Source: Cardiocondyla obscurior (taxonomy: Eukaryota; Arthropoda; Insecta; Hymenoptera; Formicidae). Taken from it: a DNA stretch of 64,000 nucleotides. The notes below the pieces were generated by a model. The model was not told where the DNA came from, did not search any database, and saw nothing but the letters and a program-made list of their open reading frames with translations. Position numbers and translations under genes: made by a program. How positions within the stretch are numbered: position 1 is the first letter of the stretch; each line of letters begins with the position of its first letter. The stretch spans positions 1,000,001-1,064,000 of the forward strand of contig NC_091873.1 in the NCBI RefSeq assembly GCF_019399895.1, read 5' to 3'. Below are positions 49,055 through 60,245 of the stretch, piece by piece.

Positions 49055-50207
49055 AATATTATAAAAAAAAATAAATATATAAAAACAGCACTTTAAATAG
49101 CGCTTTTTGGGACAAACTCAGGTACTTTGTTTTAATTCGCGCGAAACAGACGTCAAAATTAACAAATTAAACTCCCGGGTGCGCCCGCCGATTTATTTTT
49201 GAAGTTCCAGAATGAGGATAACGGGTCGGCGGTGCGGGGCGGGGCGGCAGAATGCATCGTGGCCCTGGCATGCACTTCCTGCAGTGCGAATTCGTTTCCG
49301 TTTTATCTTGCCAGTGCAGTCGTAAAGTGAATTTATCGTTCGTTATTAGCAAATGTAGCGCGCAAAAGGGGTTTGCTCGGGAGAACTGATAAAAAAATAA
49401 TGTGACGGGGCGGGAAAGGGAAGGCGGGATAGGATTGGTTGCAAGGATGACGGGGAGCAGAAGGGCAAAGTGTGGACGAAACTGATATCGCGTCCGTCGA
49501 TTCCTCGTCGCTTCCGCCCCGTTGCACCTTGAAAAACTCGTCGAAGGAGCGGCATGCCGAGCTCGGGAATCAATTATGGACAGAACGGAGACGAAAAAAA
49601 GGAGCGGGAGGCTAAGGGACGACGGCGCGAGAAAGGACGAGAGCTCAACTCGCGGAAAAATCGCTCGAGGAATTCGGAAGCGCCGATGCATATAATCGAC
49701 CGTCCCCGCCGTCTAATAAGACGCACGCTTCAATTTCCACCATCGAAGAAATATCGCTTCCACGTGATGCGAGACGTTTATTTTGCGACGTGACACGAGA
49801 CACGCCGGTGTCGAAAATCTCGTTGAAAACCGGTGCGGCGTGTTATTTTAGTAATTTGTAATATTTCAAGATCAAGCCTGCGATACTTTCGGAATGGCCA
49901 TCAGCTCAATTAATGAACAATTTTTGAAATTTTAAATTTTAAATGCACCTTATAAAATTTAATTACTTTTATGTTTTCCTTTTTTTTTTTAAATATTTTT
50001 TTTATTCTTTTTTTGCGCGAATCTATGTGCTATTCAACTTCGACTCGAGAACGGTGGAATTCGTCGCCGCGAAAAAATGACGTGTCGACGTCGCGACGCA
50101 CCGCTGGACGCCAAATCAAGCCGCGCCTCGCTGTCGCATACGTCACGTCGCGAAATAACCCGACGGCCAGAAGATTGGCTCGCTCCCTCCCGGGGAGAAA
50201 AAAAAAT

Positions 50208-50234
50208 GGGGTACCTCGGCGGGAAAGGTACCCC
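50208..50234. repeat. perfect 8-bp hairpin GGGGTACC / GGTACCCC
   Basis: Loop of 11 nt, within a GC-rich block (50040-50420) that has only short overlapping open frames. Confidence 0.65.
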
Positions 50235-50691
50235 GCTTCCCCGCTCACCGTTCGCGTTCGGCGTTTTATCACGGCGACAGGACGCCGTGCGACATTGAGT
50301 CCTCGGGGAAGCGTTCCGAGGGTTCGGCGAAGGGGAAATCAGTCGGGCAAGAAATTAAATATTACCCCGGAGTGAGAGGCTGCTCGCGAAGCCCCGGGAT
50401 CTCCCAGCGTCGATCGCAAAATTTTGGTCCTGTCACCCAATACTGTCCTCGATTCAGCCGTCGTCTTTTCCTCTCGAAATCCCTCTCGGAAAAAAGAGGG
50501 ATGCGTCGCGAAGTGGATACTTAAATTGAGATCATAAAGCCTCGTTCCACTTCAACTTTTTCGATGAATTGATTGTTAACTCTTTTAAGCTCGGTATTAA
50601 TCGGTACTTTGTTATAAAGAAGAAACGATGCGCGCGCTACGTGCGCGCTATTTTTTTTAGAGATCTTAATTACAAACCACAAAACAAAAAA
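50235..50691. other. no gene seen; flank of the long hairpin
   Basis: GC-rich until about 50510, then mixed, with GCGCGCTACGTGCGCGC (a further imperfect palindrome) at about 50631-50647 and an A-rich stretch immediately before the hairpin. Confidence 0.45.
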
Positions 50692-50787
50692 ATTATACGA
50701 CTCACCAATCTGCATGAACTTCAGCGGAGTTGTAGAGTTCTGTCGGTAACTCCGCTAAAATTCATGCAGATCGGTAAGTCGCAAAAC
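50692..50787 (-). ncRNA. candidate small-RNA hairpin precursor, about 40-bp stem
   Basis: The arms 50699-50731 and 50748-50780 (33 nt each) match at 29 positions, and pairing extends about 7 nt further out with interruptions. The loop is 16 nt. The core TCTGCATGAA / TTCATGCAGA and AGCGGAGTT / AACTCCGCT are perfect. All four core mismatches, and two in the extension, are C-A or A-C on the plus strand but G-U on the minus strand, so only a minus-strand RNA forms an unbroken 33-bp stem. Stem length, loop size and wobble pattern fit an insect pre-miRNA or a short hairpin-RNA locus. I do not recognise the arms as a known conserved microRNA. Alternatives: a palindromic mobile-element relic, with mismatches arising by drift. 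Confidence 0.4.
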
Positions 50788-52789
50788 GTGTGCATAGTTT
50801 TCGTTTGTGTAAGGCTTTTCTCGTATTCGCCTTCTCGTTGGAAAATTTAATTTCGAGGCCTAGAGCGTGTACCCCTCGTTTCTACAACCCCGTTGAGGGG
50901 AAAATGGGAGCGGCAAAATATGGCGCGGAACGATACAAATATATAAAGCCGCCCGGTTTCGCAATTTTCCACGAGATACTAGAGGCACATACACCCTCCG
51001 CGTTTCAGAATCCGCGCCGCTCTGCGAACGACCGTCCGTAGATCTTTTAATATGACTTTTTATATACTCTTCTACATATTAAGAGCGTATTTACCAGCCA
51101 GCTCGCGAGTGCCGTTTCCTTATAGCGCGAGAGCCCACTGCAGTGATAGATTTTCTGGCATTTTGTTCCCCTATTTTCCCCTTGAAATGATTCTCTTTCT
51201 TCAGTTTGGAAATGGAATCTTTTGAAAAAACAACGCACGCGAAATGCGGCCATTAAAATCTATTTAGGAAGAAGTGCGCGTGCTTCTAATCGACTGATCC
51301 CCTCGGTTTTCTCGTAAAAGCTCACCCCTTCAATTAGCTAGATCTGCTTTGACCGAGATTGAGACCTTCGTGCGGACTGGTAGCCCAGTTACCAAGAAAG
51401 ACAAACCTAATGTTATTTTTCCCTCGCGAGCTGGACCTTAACGCTTTGTCCGCCGCTTCTTGCGGAGGGATCATTCAATCGAATTAAATCCTTTGAACTT
51501 TATTGGCCACGGCGGGATGACATCACGTTAATTACACGTCGAATTCGACCCCGCTTCGGTTGCCACCCCCCGCCGCTGTGATTCGATAACTTTCACCGAG
51601 TGTCGTTTGTCTCTTGCGTCTCTCGTTTTCAACTTCGCAGTCCCCCTTTCTCATTCGGAGGGAGCATTCTTAATCGCGTTTAAGTGTTTGCGCGTTTGTT
51701 TATACGAGGTATCCCCGGGGATGTCACTTTTATCTTTCCTAATAAACTCGAAGTCGATTTTTCTCCGAGCGGAGAGACGGCGCACCGACGGTGAATCACG
51801 CTGGTGCCCATCGTCGAGAAAATAAAAGGAGTCCCGACAAAGGGGGTCCTAGCGCATTGCTCTTGTGCGTGCACGGCCGCCGATCGTTTGTGCTCATACG
51901 TTAAACGTCCTGTCATCGTGGAGCCGTGCAAAAAGTGCCGACCCAGCTAAAAGGGCTAGCTGGGCGGCTGGCCGTCTGGCTGGATCGACAGTAAGAGCGA
52001 ATCGGCCGCGAAAGATTGCTGGGGTGTGTCATTGACGTTCGCGATCGACGAACGCAGCATCGTTGTTGATTGCATCGTCGGCGCAAACCCGTCTCCATCG
52101 TCGCGACTACGCGCTCGGATTTTCGATCACACTGTTTCGACGCGATTTCTCGAACAACGCAGTCCGTGAAATATCAGCGATAATACAGTCAGCTTCATAT
52201 AATGCGGGAATTAACGTTCGCGATTGTGATGTAAAAATTAAAAAAACTATTCTCTCGATTATTCGAAGTTAATTTTATTTTTTTTATTATGGTAGTAATT
52301 AGGTTTCTTTCATATTTATGAGAGACCAGAATTAGAAAATTGACGCCGAAGAAGCCATTTGAGTCTCGAAGACACTTTCGTTTAATAATAATTTGTTGTG
52401 AACATACGGATCAATTTTAACCGACCGAATTAAATTTTGATGGAATTAATTTCGATCTGAAAAGCATCCGGATTTGAAAACTATCCCCCGTTTTTCGGTC
52501 CTTCTGGTTTTATTCCGCGTCGGTATTTCAAGAGAGAAGTGCATCGAAGCACGCTAAATATATATTGCGCGCTATATCAAATGTCGATCGACCGGTTAAA
52601 GTGAATTTAACCCTTCACGAACCATGGCAAATCGACTACTATATCGTGATTCTAATCCCTCCCGAGCGGCTGCAGTATATACACGCGCCGCCAATGATTT
52701 TATCGGAATACTTCGTTCTTGCTAGTAAAGTAAAACTTTTTCTTGCAGGCCGATAATATTTTACAAAAATTCCCTTCTCTATAAAAAAA

Positions 52790-52808
52790 ATATATGTATA
52801 TATATATC
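52790..52808. repeat. (TA)n microsatellite with one TG interruption
   Basis: Follows an A run; ends TATATATCTT. Confidence 0.85.
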
Positions 52809-53004
52809 TTTATTTAAAAATATCAGACAGGCCATAAAGAACGTGTGCCGGCTATTGAGCCTCTCGTAACGGCAGAAAGTGTGACGGTCTGTGTATACAG
52901 ATGCGAGGCGGTCTTTTACCTCCACGTCGTGAAATGACATTGGTTGTATATTCTCACTCCGAAGTATTCCCATAAATCTAAACACGTAACGCGATACCGG
53001 GCGA

Positions 53005-53030
53005 AAGAGAGAGAGAGAGAAAGAGAAAAG
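53005..53030. repeat. (GA)n microsatellite tract
   Basis: GAGAGAGAGAGAGA followed by AAGAGAAAAG; part of a purine-rich stretch to about 53065. Confidence 0.8.
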
Positions 53031-53335
53031 CAGGCAGAAAGGGAGAGATCGAGGAGGAGAGAAGCGCGCGGTGTACAAATCGGCACGAGACGTGCCGCGC
53101 CGACGTTTGAGAGATCGTAAGTTCCGTCTCATGAAAGACGAACGGAAGCTAAACGCCGCGCGATTCAGGAGCGGCTCGCAGAATCGAGTCGTCGAGTATA
53201 TCGATTCATGCATACGGAGCGCGCAGGAAATGTATTCAGAGGTCGCGTAACCTTCATCCGTGACGCGCTCGGAACGCCAGCTGGTTCATTTATCTTGCAA
53301 GAGCTTCTCTTCGTTCTGCTCTTCGCTTTTTCTTT

Positions 53336-53362
53336 TTTTTTTTTTTTTTTTTCTTTTTTTCT
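53336..53362. repeat. T-rich homopolymer tract
   Basis: About 22 T with a single C interruption and further T; open frames crossing it are poly-Phe artefacts. Confidence 0.8.
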
Positions 53363-56056
53363 CGGTCTACTCTCGTCACGATGTCCCACGGCGTTTGCTC
53401 CTTTTACTCGTCGCTCGCAGCGCGACATGCATCCTTTTATCGAGGTAATACCTCGTTCCCTCGACGGGTTCAATCAAGTATCGCGTGATCAATATAAATT
53501 GACCTGACGCTTCTTTTCGTTGAATTAAAATTTTTTTCGTAGATCATCGAGTGGTATTAAATGTAAATCGACCGTTTAACAACCGTATGATACTGATTAC
53601 TATTTAAAATCGAGCTTCTAATCCGAAAGAAACTTATTTTAAACGCCTTTCTCATCCAATTTTTCCGATCCCGAGACCACCTGAATTTCTGGAAATGATC
53701 CCGGCATTCTTTCGACATCCGGCTCGTTATTACGATTGAGAAAACGAGATGATTCTTACATATTCGCCATTCCCTCTACTTTCGATTCGATCGTAAAATT
53801 TTACGGCTGTCTTCCTACCTTCTTGAGAATGTCTCGTCCGTGAAGTCCCATAGATCGACGACGGTTGTGAGAAAAAAGTTTTCGAATTCGGCCGCTATTA
53901 TAGGACGCAACTCGACCGAAGAATGAATTTCATATATTTTCATAATTTATAACCGCCAATTCGCGTGAATTTGCTCTTGCGACCAGGTACTCAATTTTTT
54001 TTTTTTAACTTTCTTTGTAAATTATTTTATTTTTTTTAATGCATTGAACTTTCGCCGTTTTTCGCGCTTGTATTTACGCGCATTTATCTTCACGTAATTA
54101 TTTCTTTTTGCGAGTCTTCAGAGATTTTGCTTGCGACAAAATCAACGCCTCTTTAGCTCGAGTTTCCGTTTTACCAACGTTCTTCCGTTCTCTCGCTTTC
54201 TTTTACTGTCAATGGATGAGAATTTGATGAGGTAAACACGGCGATGTTTTTTAATATCTCCTGAATCTTCCGACTGATTCTGTCCGTTTCCTCTTTCCTC
54301 CACCTTTCACTTTTAGGCGTCAGGCTCATAAATGCGCGGCCGTGAGATTTATGCGCTCGGATTGCAAATTAATGTTGACTCCGATGTCACTTTCTTGAGG
54401 TCAAATTTTTCACTTTTTCAGAGCTTCGGTAGGAGTTAAATGGAGAGAAAAAGGCGAGAATATACGTCTTTGATTCAATACGTGATCCGCTCAAGCATAT
54501 AATTATACTCGAATATATTTATTATTAATTATTATTCTCGGAAAGTTACAGCTGTAGATTAACAGGCTTTTTTATTGTTCACGTTGTTAATACTTTTTAT
54601 GAACAGCAGTAATCGACAGATTTTAACTTATTATGGGTTTGCATCGCGCACGGTTACGAAATCAATTATATTATGTTTTTTAAGCTTCCGGTGAATTATT
54701 CGTGCGCGCATTAGCGGTCGTTCATTCAATAATCATCGCAAAATCCTCTTAGACGGAACGACATCGAGCGCCCGGACGGTTGTTTTATCGAACTATGGGA
54801 CGGAGAGAGACTCGTGTTCCCCATTTTCCAGTGCCGGGCGATCCGCGCTTAATTATTCCGTATAAGAGGCTTAACATTAGACACGTCCTTTCACATTGGC
54901 GGAGAAGACCGGCTTGGCGCCGTTCAAGTGCGTAATAACTCGCGGTTGCGCGACGATTAAAGCATCGGAAAACGCCGGGAATGCGTTTCTCTTTCTTGCC
55001 TCCTTCTTAACACCTGCGCTTAATTTAATCTGCGTTTCGACGACGGCGCGCCGTCGCGCGTGAAATAAGAAAGCCAACCCGGAAGCAAAGAAAAAAAAAA
55101 GGAAAAAAAAAGAAGCCCCTCTCCGTTCCTTCGAAAATGTGCAAGCGCCGCGAGGAGCTCGCGCTGGCGTAAAATTGCAAGAACATCGTCGTTCTCTATT
55201 ACGAAGTGGAGACTTGTGCAAATTGATGTTACGAAGCTGAAAATAAAGGGAAAGAGGACCGACGATAATCGCGAATAACGTTCGTTTTGCGATTAATTCC
55301 GGCGATATGCAAATCCTCCCCATTCTCTCGCGGTAAACTGGGTTTTCAGCTTTTGTTCCGACCAGTTTGTTTGTTTGAGAAAAGGATGAAATTTTTTTTT
55401 CGCTACGATCTCGCGTTTCCTTTGCAGCGGAGTAGAGTGATTTTAAAAGTAAGCGCGATAAACGCCGAATTCGACGCTCCTTCTCGATTTCAAGAGTTTC
55501 GGACCTCTCGATCGGACCTCTGTTCGCCGTGAAAGAAAATTAGGAGCCGGTAAAGGGTGGTAAATGAAAATTTCGATCGCAGACGGTGCGTTAGTCGGGC
55601 GGGAAAACGCGGCGGATTATTACGAAAGTTTCCCTCGCGTGTGGAGGTGTTTCCTCCGCCCTTTGCCTCCTATTTCAGATCAGGAGAGATAAAAAAAGAG
55701 TCGGGAACGCTATCGTGCTGCGAAATTTTTCGCGCCTCTAAAAGGCCGCTCTCTCTTCCCGCTTTCTTTCTTTTTCAGTTCGCCCCGTGTTCTCTGGAAT
55801 CCAACCCCTCGATTCGCCGACTAAAAAGTTTCCAGCGGCTACGATGGTTTCTCTTATTCGCGGACTGGGGGGTGAACGGGATCGGAGATGAGCGGGACCC
55901 GGTGTTTTTGTATCGACACCCTCTCCACGCATTCCCCTAACGTTTGATTGTATCGCTACGTGACCGAAATAAAGTACGCCCGACTGCGGCCGCACTTGCA
56001 TTCGGAATCTCGAAGGGCGCGCGTCTGCATACAGGGTGACTCTCGTCAATCGTGAG

Positions 56057-56074
56057 CGGGGTTTTTTAACCCCG
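56057..56074. repeat. perfect hairpin CGGGGTT-TTTT-AACCCCG
   Basis: Perfect 7-bp arms and a T4 loop. It resembles a bacterial terminator in shape only; the context is eukaryotic. Confidence 0.65.
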
Positions 56075-56160
56075 AGCGGAGGGTTTATCGCATCGGAAGC
56101 GATACATGAAGAAGTCTAAACAACTGGTGAAATATATTTTATCCGAAAAAATTCTCTTAA

Positions 56161-56181
56161 TTTTTTTTTTTTTTTTTTTTT
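56161..56181. repeat. T21 homopolymer
   Basis: Uninterrupted T run in AT-rich DNA; no acceptor AG follows directly. Confidence 0.9.
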
Positions 56182-57577
56182 ATTCTTTATTTTGCTAAAG
56201 GCTCACTTTAAATGCGCATTTTAAAGCACTTTCAAAATGACGAGCGCTTTCGCGCGAACGCGTCAGGCGCAACGGTACCTCGGTTACTCGGTATATGTGG
56301 AGTGATATCGCGTGGTTTTTCTCGACGGGCACTATCTTCGACTTTTACGGAACGAAATGACGTTCGCTTCACCGCCGAGCCGCGCAGTCAGCGCGGAAAC
56401 AATGACGGCGACGTAAAATGCATCTTGCTTGCGAATTCAGGCCATTTGCGAAATTGTTCTCAGACACGCGGGAAATTTGCAGCAGCTACTGTTTCGACTA
56501 AGAGTATGCGAACTGATTGTTATGGTAGCTGCAGTGGCGCGCTCCGGATATCGCGATAATCACAAAAGTGTTGCCCGTAATGAGTAATAATCTCCGTTCG
56601 TACGGATAGAGTAAATAATCTGCTGTTTAAATAAAGCCGCGTAATTAATGTATTAATAATTGATAATCGAGCGTTCGAATAAATACGATGAAGTTAATAT
56701 AATGTATAACAAATAATCTCCCTTTCTGTGATTACAATAATTAATTCAGCGCGATGTTAACAGAGTTGGTTTTTGCGGCTGAGGGAGGGCATGTTTCCCA
56801 TTTCGCAGATTTTATTTCGCGCAATCTAAAACTCGTGATTCCCCTTTTTATTCTTTAAAAACGAATCGAGACCGAGCTGACTTGTTGTCTCATTAGATTT
56901 CTCCCTGCGGTGTATAAGGGACGAACATGATTGCCTCTGAAACTATCCGGCGCATTGCATAATAAGAGCGCTTATGCCGACACGGCTGCAAAATAGATGC
57001 GCGCAATATGCTCCCGAAGAGATGCGACACATGCACGCGGTACCGGTGCAACTTCGAGGATAACACGGAAGATGCGATTTAATCTGCCAAATGTAGGACA
57101 AACGTGGGAGTTTAGTTAACTCCGTTTTGGCGAGATTTCGACGGCTCAGCAGTTTCGTTACCGGATCCGGATGGTTAGTGTTCGTAAACAATTACCACGT
57201 TCCAAGGAAATTAGGCTTAAGAGTTTTGGATCGGTCGCAGATTAAACCCGTTGGATTTAATGCATATTCATTTACTAATGTAACGAATCCCTTCGGCATA
57301 TATGTATAAGCTAAGTCGATCATCAAGGCCATAAATTTGTTAACGATACGTCACATATCATATCGCAAGATTATTGTATTTGTTCGCGCAAAAAAACGTT
57401 GTTTAAAGATTAAAAAGTAGATCTTTTGCACGAGAGTATAACGGCAAATTTGCATGAGAATTTCTCGACCGGCGTTGCTTTGAGACGGCTTGTTTTTGCG
57501 CAATTAGCATAATTATCGAGCTGGTTCGCGAGCGGATCGATGGCGAGCGAAACGAGCAGGGGCGCCCGTAAAATCGG

Positions 57578-57599
57578 GATCCGCTAATGCGAGCGGATC
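57578..57599. repeat. perfect 8-bp hairpin GATCCGCT / AGCGGATC
   Basis: Loop AATGCG. No function assigned. Confidence 0.65.
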
Positions 57600-59695
57600 A
57601 CAGCTGCGGCCGTGATAAGATCTGCAGTTGCAGCGTAGTTGGAGGACTCGGTCGAAGTCGTCAAAAGTCCAAACGAGCCTCTCGTTTATCCATCAGGCTA
57701 TCTTGCCTCTGGCCCAGCACTCTGGATTGGCACGCTAATCGCGCGAGTCTCTACGACCTGCCATTTTGCCGGGGATTACAGCCATTCCTCGCGGCTGAGA
57801 GGAAGATGCGCTCGGATAGGCATCATTCCGTCGGCCAGGCTTTTATTTTAACACTCGTGGTGAAGATTAAAATCTTACGTCGCGTACTAGAACAAATATA
57901 TTTTGCATACGCACGCATATTAATAATCGAAGACTGTGGTTAATGTTATTTCGCATTTAAACACGTGAAAATTATATCATTTGCAATAATATTTTTTAAG
58001 AGAATTTCAGAATGCATTTGATATCATAAACTTACACCGTCCAGTTATGTATGTATTTAACACTATATCACCCAAGCCAATTAAATTTCTGTTAATCGGA
58101 TAATAAGATTATGCTGATGAGCAATTTGCGTTTAAGCTTAATATTATGCGACTGTCAAAAAATATTGATTTAATAAAGCTATTATGAGATTAAGATTAAT
58201 TAACACAATAGAGATAAGAGGAGATGCTAAAAGTATTAAAAAGTGCTTGGCTCGTCTAAATGAGAATTTTAATAAATTTTGGAATTTTCGGAAAAATCTT
58301 TTCATATTTTTAATAACAGGGTTTTTAATTTATCTTGAATTTAGACGTAATTGAAATGTGATAGAACATCAAGGGCTTTTATTTCTACATCGGTTTACAT
58401 TAATATTCCACCTATCGGTATTCGTGTAAAGAGAAAGAGCTACTCACCGTCTATCTTCAGACGCTCGTCGCGTATCTTAATTTTCATCGCGAACGAGAAA
58501 GGAAAAAGTTTCTTTCGCACGAGTGTATTAATCTCGACAGGGCTACATAGAGAGATTTCGCTAATTACAGTCCCGAGTAAATCATACTTTGGACAAATAA
58601 GTAAAAATGCAAGAACCAGCGCAGAAAGAAATAGAAACAAACGACAGGAAGGAAGGACTCCCTTTCAAGGAAACGCCGTGAATTAGTTTCCATTTGCTAA
58701 TTACGTGCGGAGTCGCGCAGCAGGAGAAAGAAGCGACGGAAATAATTATGTTTAATCTCGCAAAAATTAAAAACTCCGAGACGATCGGAAGAAACTTTTT
58801 CCTTCTCCTTCCTCAGCCGCAGGATCCAAATCGATAGTTATAACTCGCCGCCCGTATTATTGTTTTCTTCTTCCAGTCTTGTACGTCTTATTGAAAAATT
58901 ACGTTTAGTAAAATTTTAATTAGCATTACGCGTTAATAAAATTTTTTAATGGTTAGTTGTTTAAACTGCCGCGTGCCAGCCAGCTCCGCTTATTCCCTAT
59001 CTAACATATGTCATTTTTAATGTTTTTAAATTGATACAATTTTAGTACTTAAGATATAAGTAGATGTGTTTTGCGTTTACTTTTTTAATTAAATTAACAC
59101 CTATTCTTGTTACTAAACGCCGTTTGCAAATCAATGGCTTTATTAGGCGGAGTGTACGATCTTGTTAACCGGCAAAATTACACCGAAATCCTCTGCAGAG
59201 AAGGAATCAACGCCCCTCGTCATTCCCGTTTAGGAAGTGTTTATACTCGCGAGAGCGAAAGGCCGCTTTTGCGTTAATCTTGACAATTTCGATGCGCGAT
59301 TCCGGCGGGAACGAATTCGACCGCTATTGTTTCGCGTTGCTCGTGCAAAAAAAGAGATATCCGCATTTGCATGAAAATATCCGCGGCCCCGGCGGATCGC
59401 GCACCCTCGTCGAGCGAATTCCCGATCCGGCGTTCGAGTAGGACACCTCCACAATACAGCAAATTTCGCGCGCGAAGGGTTGATGCTTGACAAGAGAAAG
59501 GAGTCGGATGAGGGGTCGACGTTTATGTGTATGCTTAATGACGTCTTCCATTTTGAGATCGGTATTGCAACATCCTCGACAATGAAATATTCTGATGATA
59601 TTGTTCATCCGATTAGCGCAAATATTTTTTGAGAATAAAAAAAAACGGAATAAAACGGCTAAAAGTAGTAATTTAATAGGAAAGCTAAGAAAAAC

Positions 59696-59728
59696 GAGAG
59701 AGAGAGAGAGAAAGAGTGTGTGTGTGTG
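59696..59728. repeat. compound (AG)n-(GT)n microsatellite
   Basis: About seven AG units, AAAGA, then seven GT units. Confidence 0.9.
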
Positions 59729-60215
59729 ATAAGTCAGTAATATTATCATTTACTTTACTGTATTAAAAATTATTTTTGTGTTATGATATCGAAACTAATA
59801 GCTGGCTGCAGGATCGTAGGAATTTTCAATTCTAATATATTATACATTTGAATTCGACGCCTTCGCCGTTATCGGCTTGCACCTCGGTATTTCTATTGAA
59901 GTCCGTAATCTGTCGGAGACGAAAAAGTTTACGGACTTTTATTCTCGCATTTGCTCGTGGCGATGGACGGCCGTTGCTCGCTTAAGCGACGAAGCCTTAA
60001 AGACAAGTTAAAGCCTATTTGCCGTTGTCGGATGCCTGCGGTGGTCGCTCGTCGTTCGTGCCACGCTTCAGACCAAGTGCCGAAGGCGAGACGCCTCAGA
60101 AAAGTTGGTTTAATTATCGATAAAACCGTCCGGGCGAATATATAAGACGTTAATATAACGGAGCCGCGGCGAGAAGAATGCGCGCACTCGAGCTTTACGC
60201 TTCGCGCGACCCGCT

Positions 60216-60245
60216 TCATCTCATCTCATCTCATCTCATCTCATC
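60216..60245. repeat. (TCATC)6 pentanucleotide microsatellite
   Basis: Six perfect TCATC units, 30 nt, without interruption; likely polymorphic. Confidence 0.95.

Larger units (their letters stand above)
41575..50207. other. no gene seen; intronic/intergenic DNA
   Basis: GC-rich patches at 42790-43230 and 49170-49790; AT-rich DNA at 43380-43660, 45780-46010, 46790-46920 and 48960-49100. The frame at 47237-47512 is the least biased in composition (with an internal ATG giving 82 residues, MTEMQSTDKRQSERGLSKQW...), but it has no domain I recognise and no splice support. The 174-codon minus frame at 49167-49691 is Ser/Pro/Leu-biased and judged chance. Confidence 0.5.
50788..56056. other. no gene seen; intronic/intergenic DNA
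   Basis: GC-rich patches at 51420-52110, 52980-53250 and 54900-55200; AT-rich DNA at 52260-52450, 53990-54120 and 54470-54700. A strong acceptor, CTTTCTTTCTTTTTCAG, at 55779 is followed by an open frame (FAPCSLESNPSIRRLKSFQR...) but no convincing donor. Another acceptor at 52749 (ACTTTTTCTTGCAG) leads into AT-rich DNA. Confidence 0.5.
56075..60215. other. no gene seen; intronic/intergenic DNA
   Basis: AT-rich at 56560-56740, 57950-58350 and 58880-59120. Open frames of 100-140 codons (56212-56559 plus, 59324-59749 minus) show no known domain. Simple repeats and a hairpin are listed separately. Confidence 0.5.

Noticed and set aside
49167..49691. 174-codon minus-strand open frame
   Set aside because: Ser/Pro/Leu/Phe-biased sequence in a GC-rich patch with other overlapping frames; no domain and no exon signals.
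55780..55940. Exon after the strong acceptor at 55779
   Set aside because: No good donor follows, and the open frame shows no homology; the acceptor alone is not enough.
56057..56074. Terminator-like hairpin with T loop
   Set aside because: Bacterial-type termination is not relevant in this nuclear context, and no U tract follows the stem.
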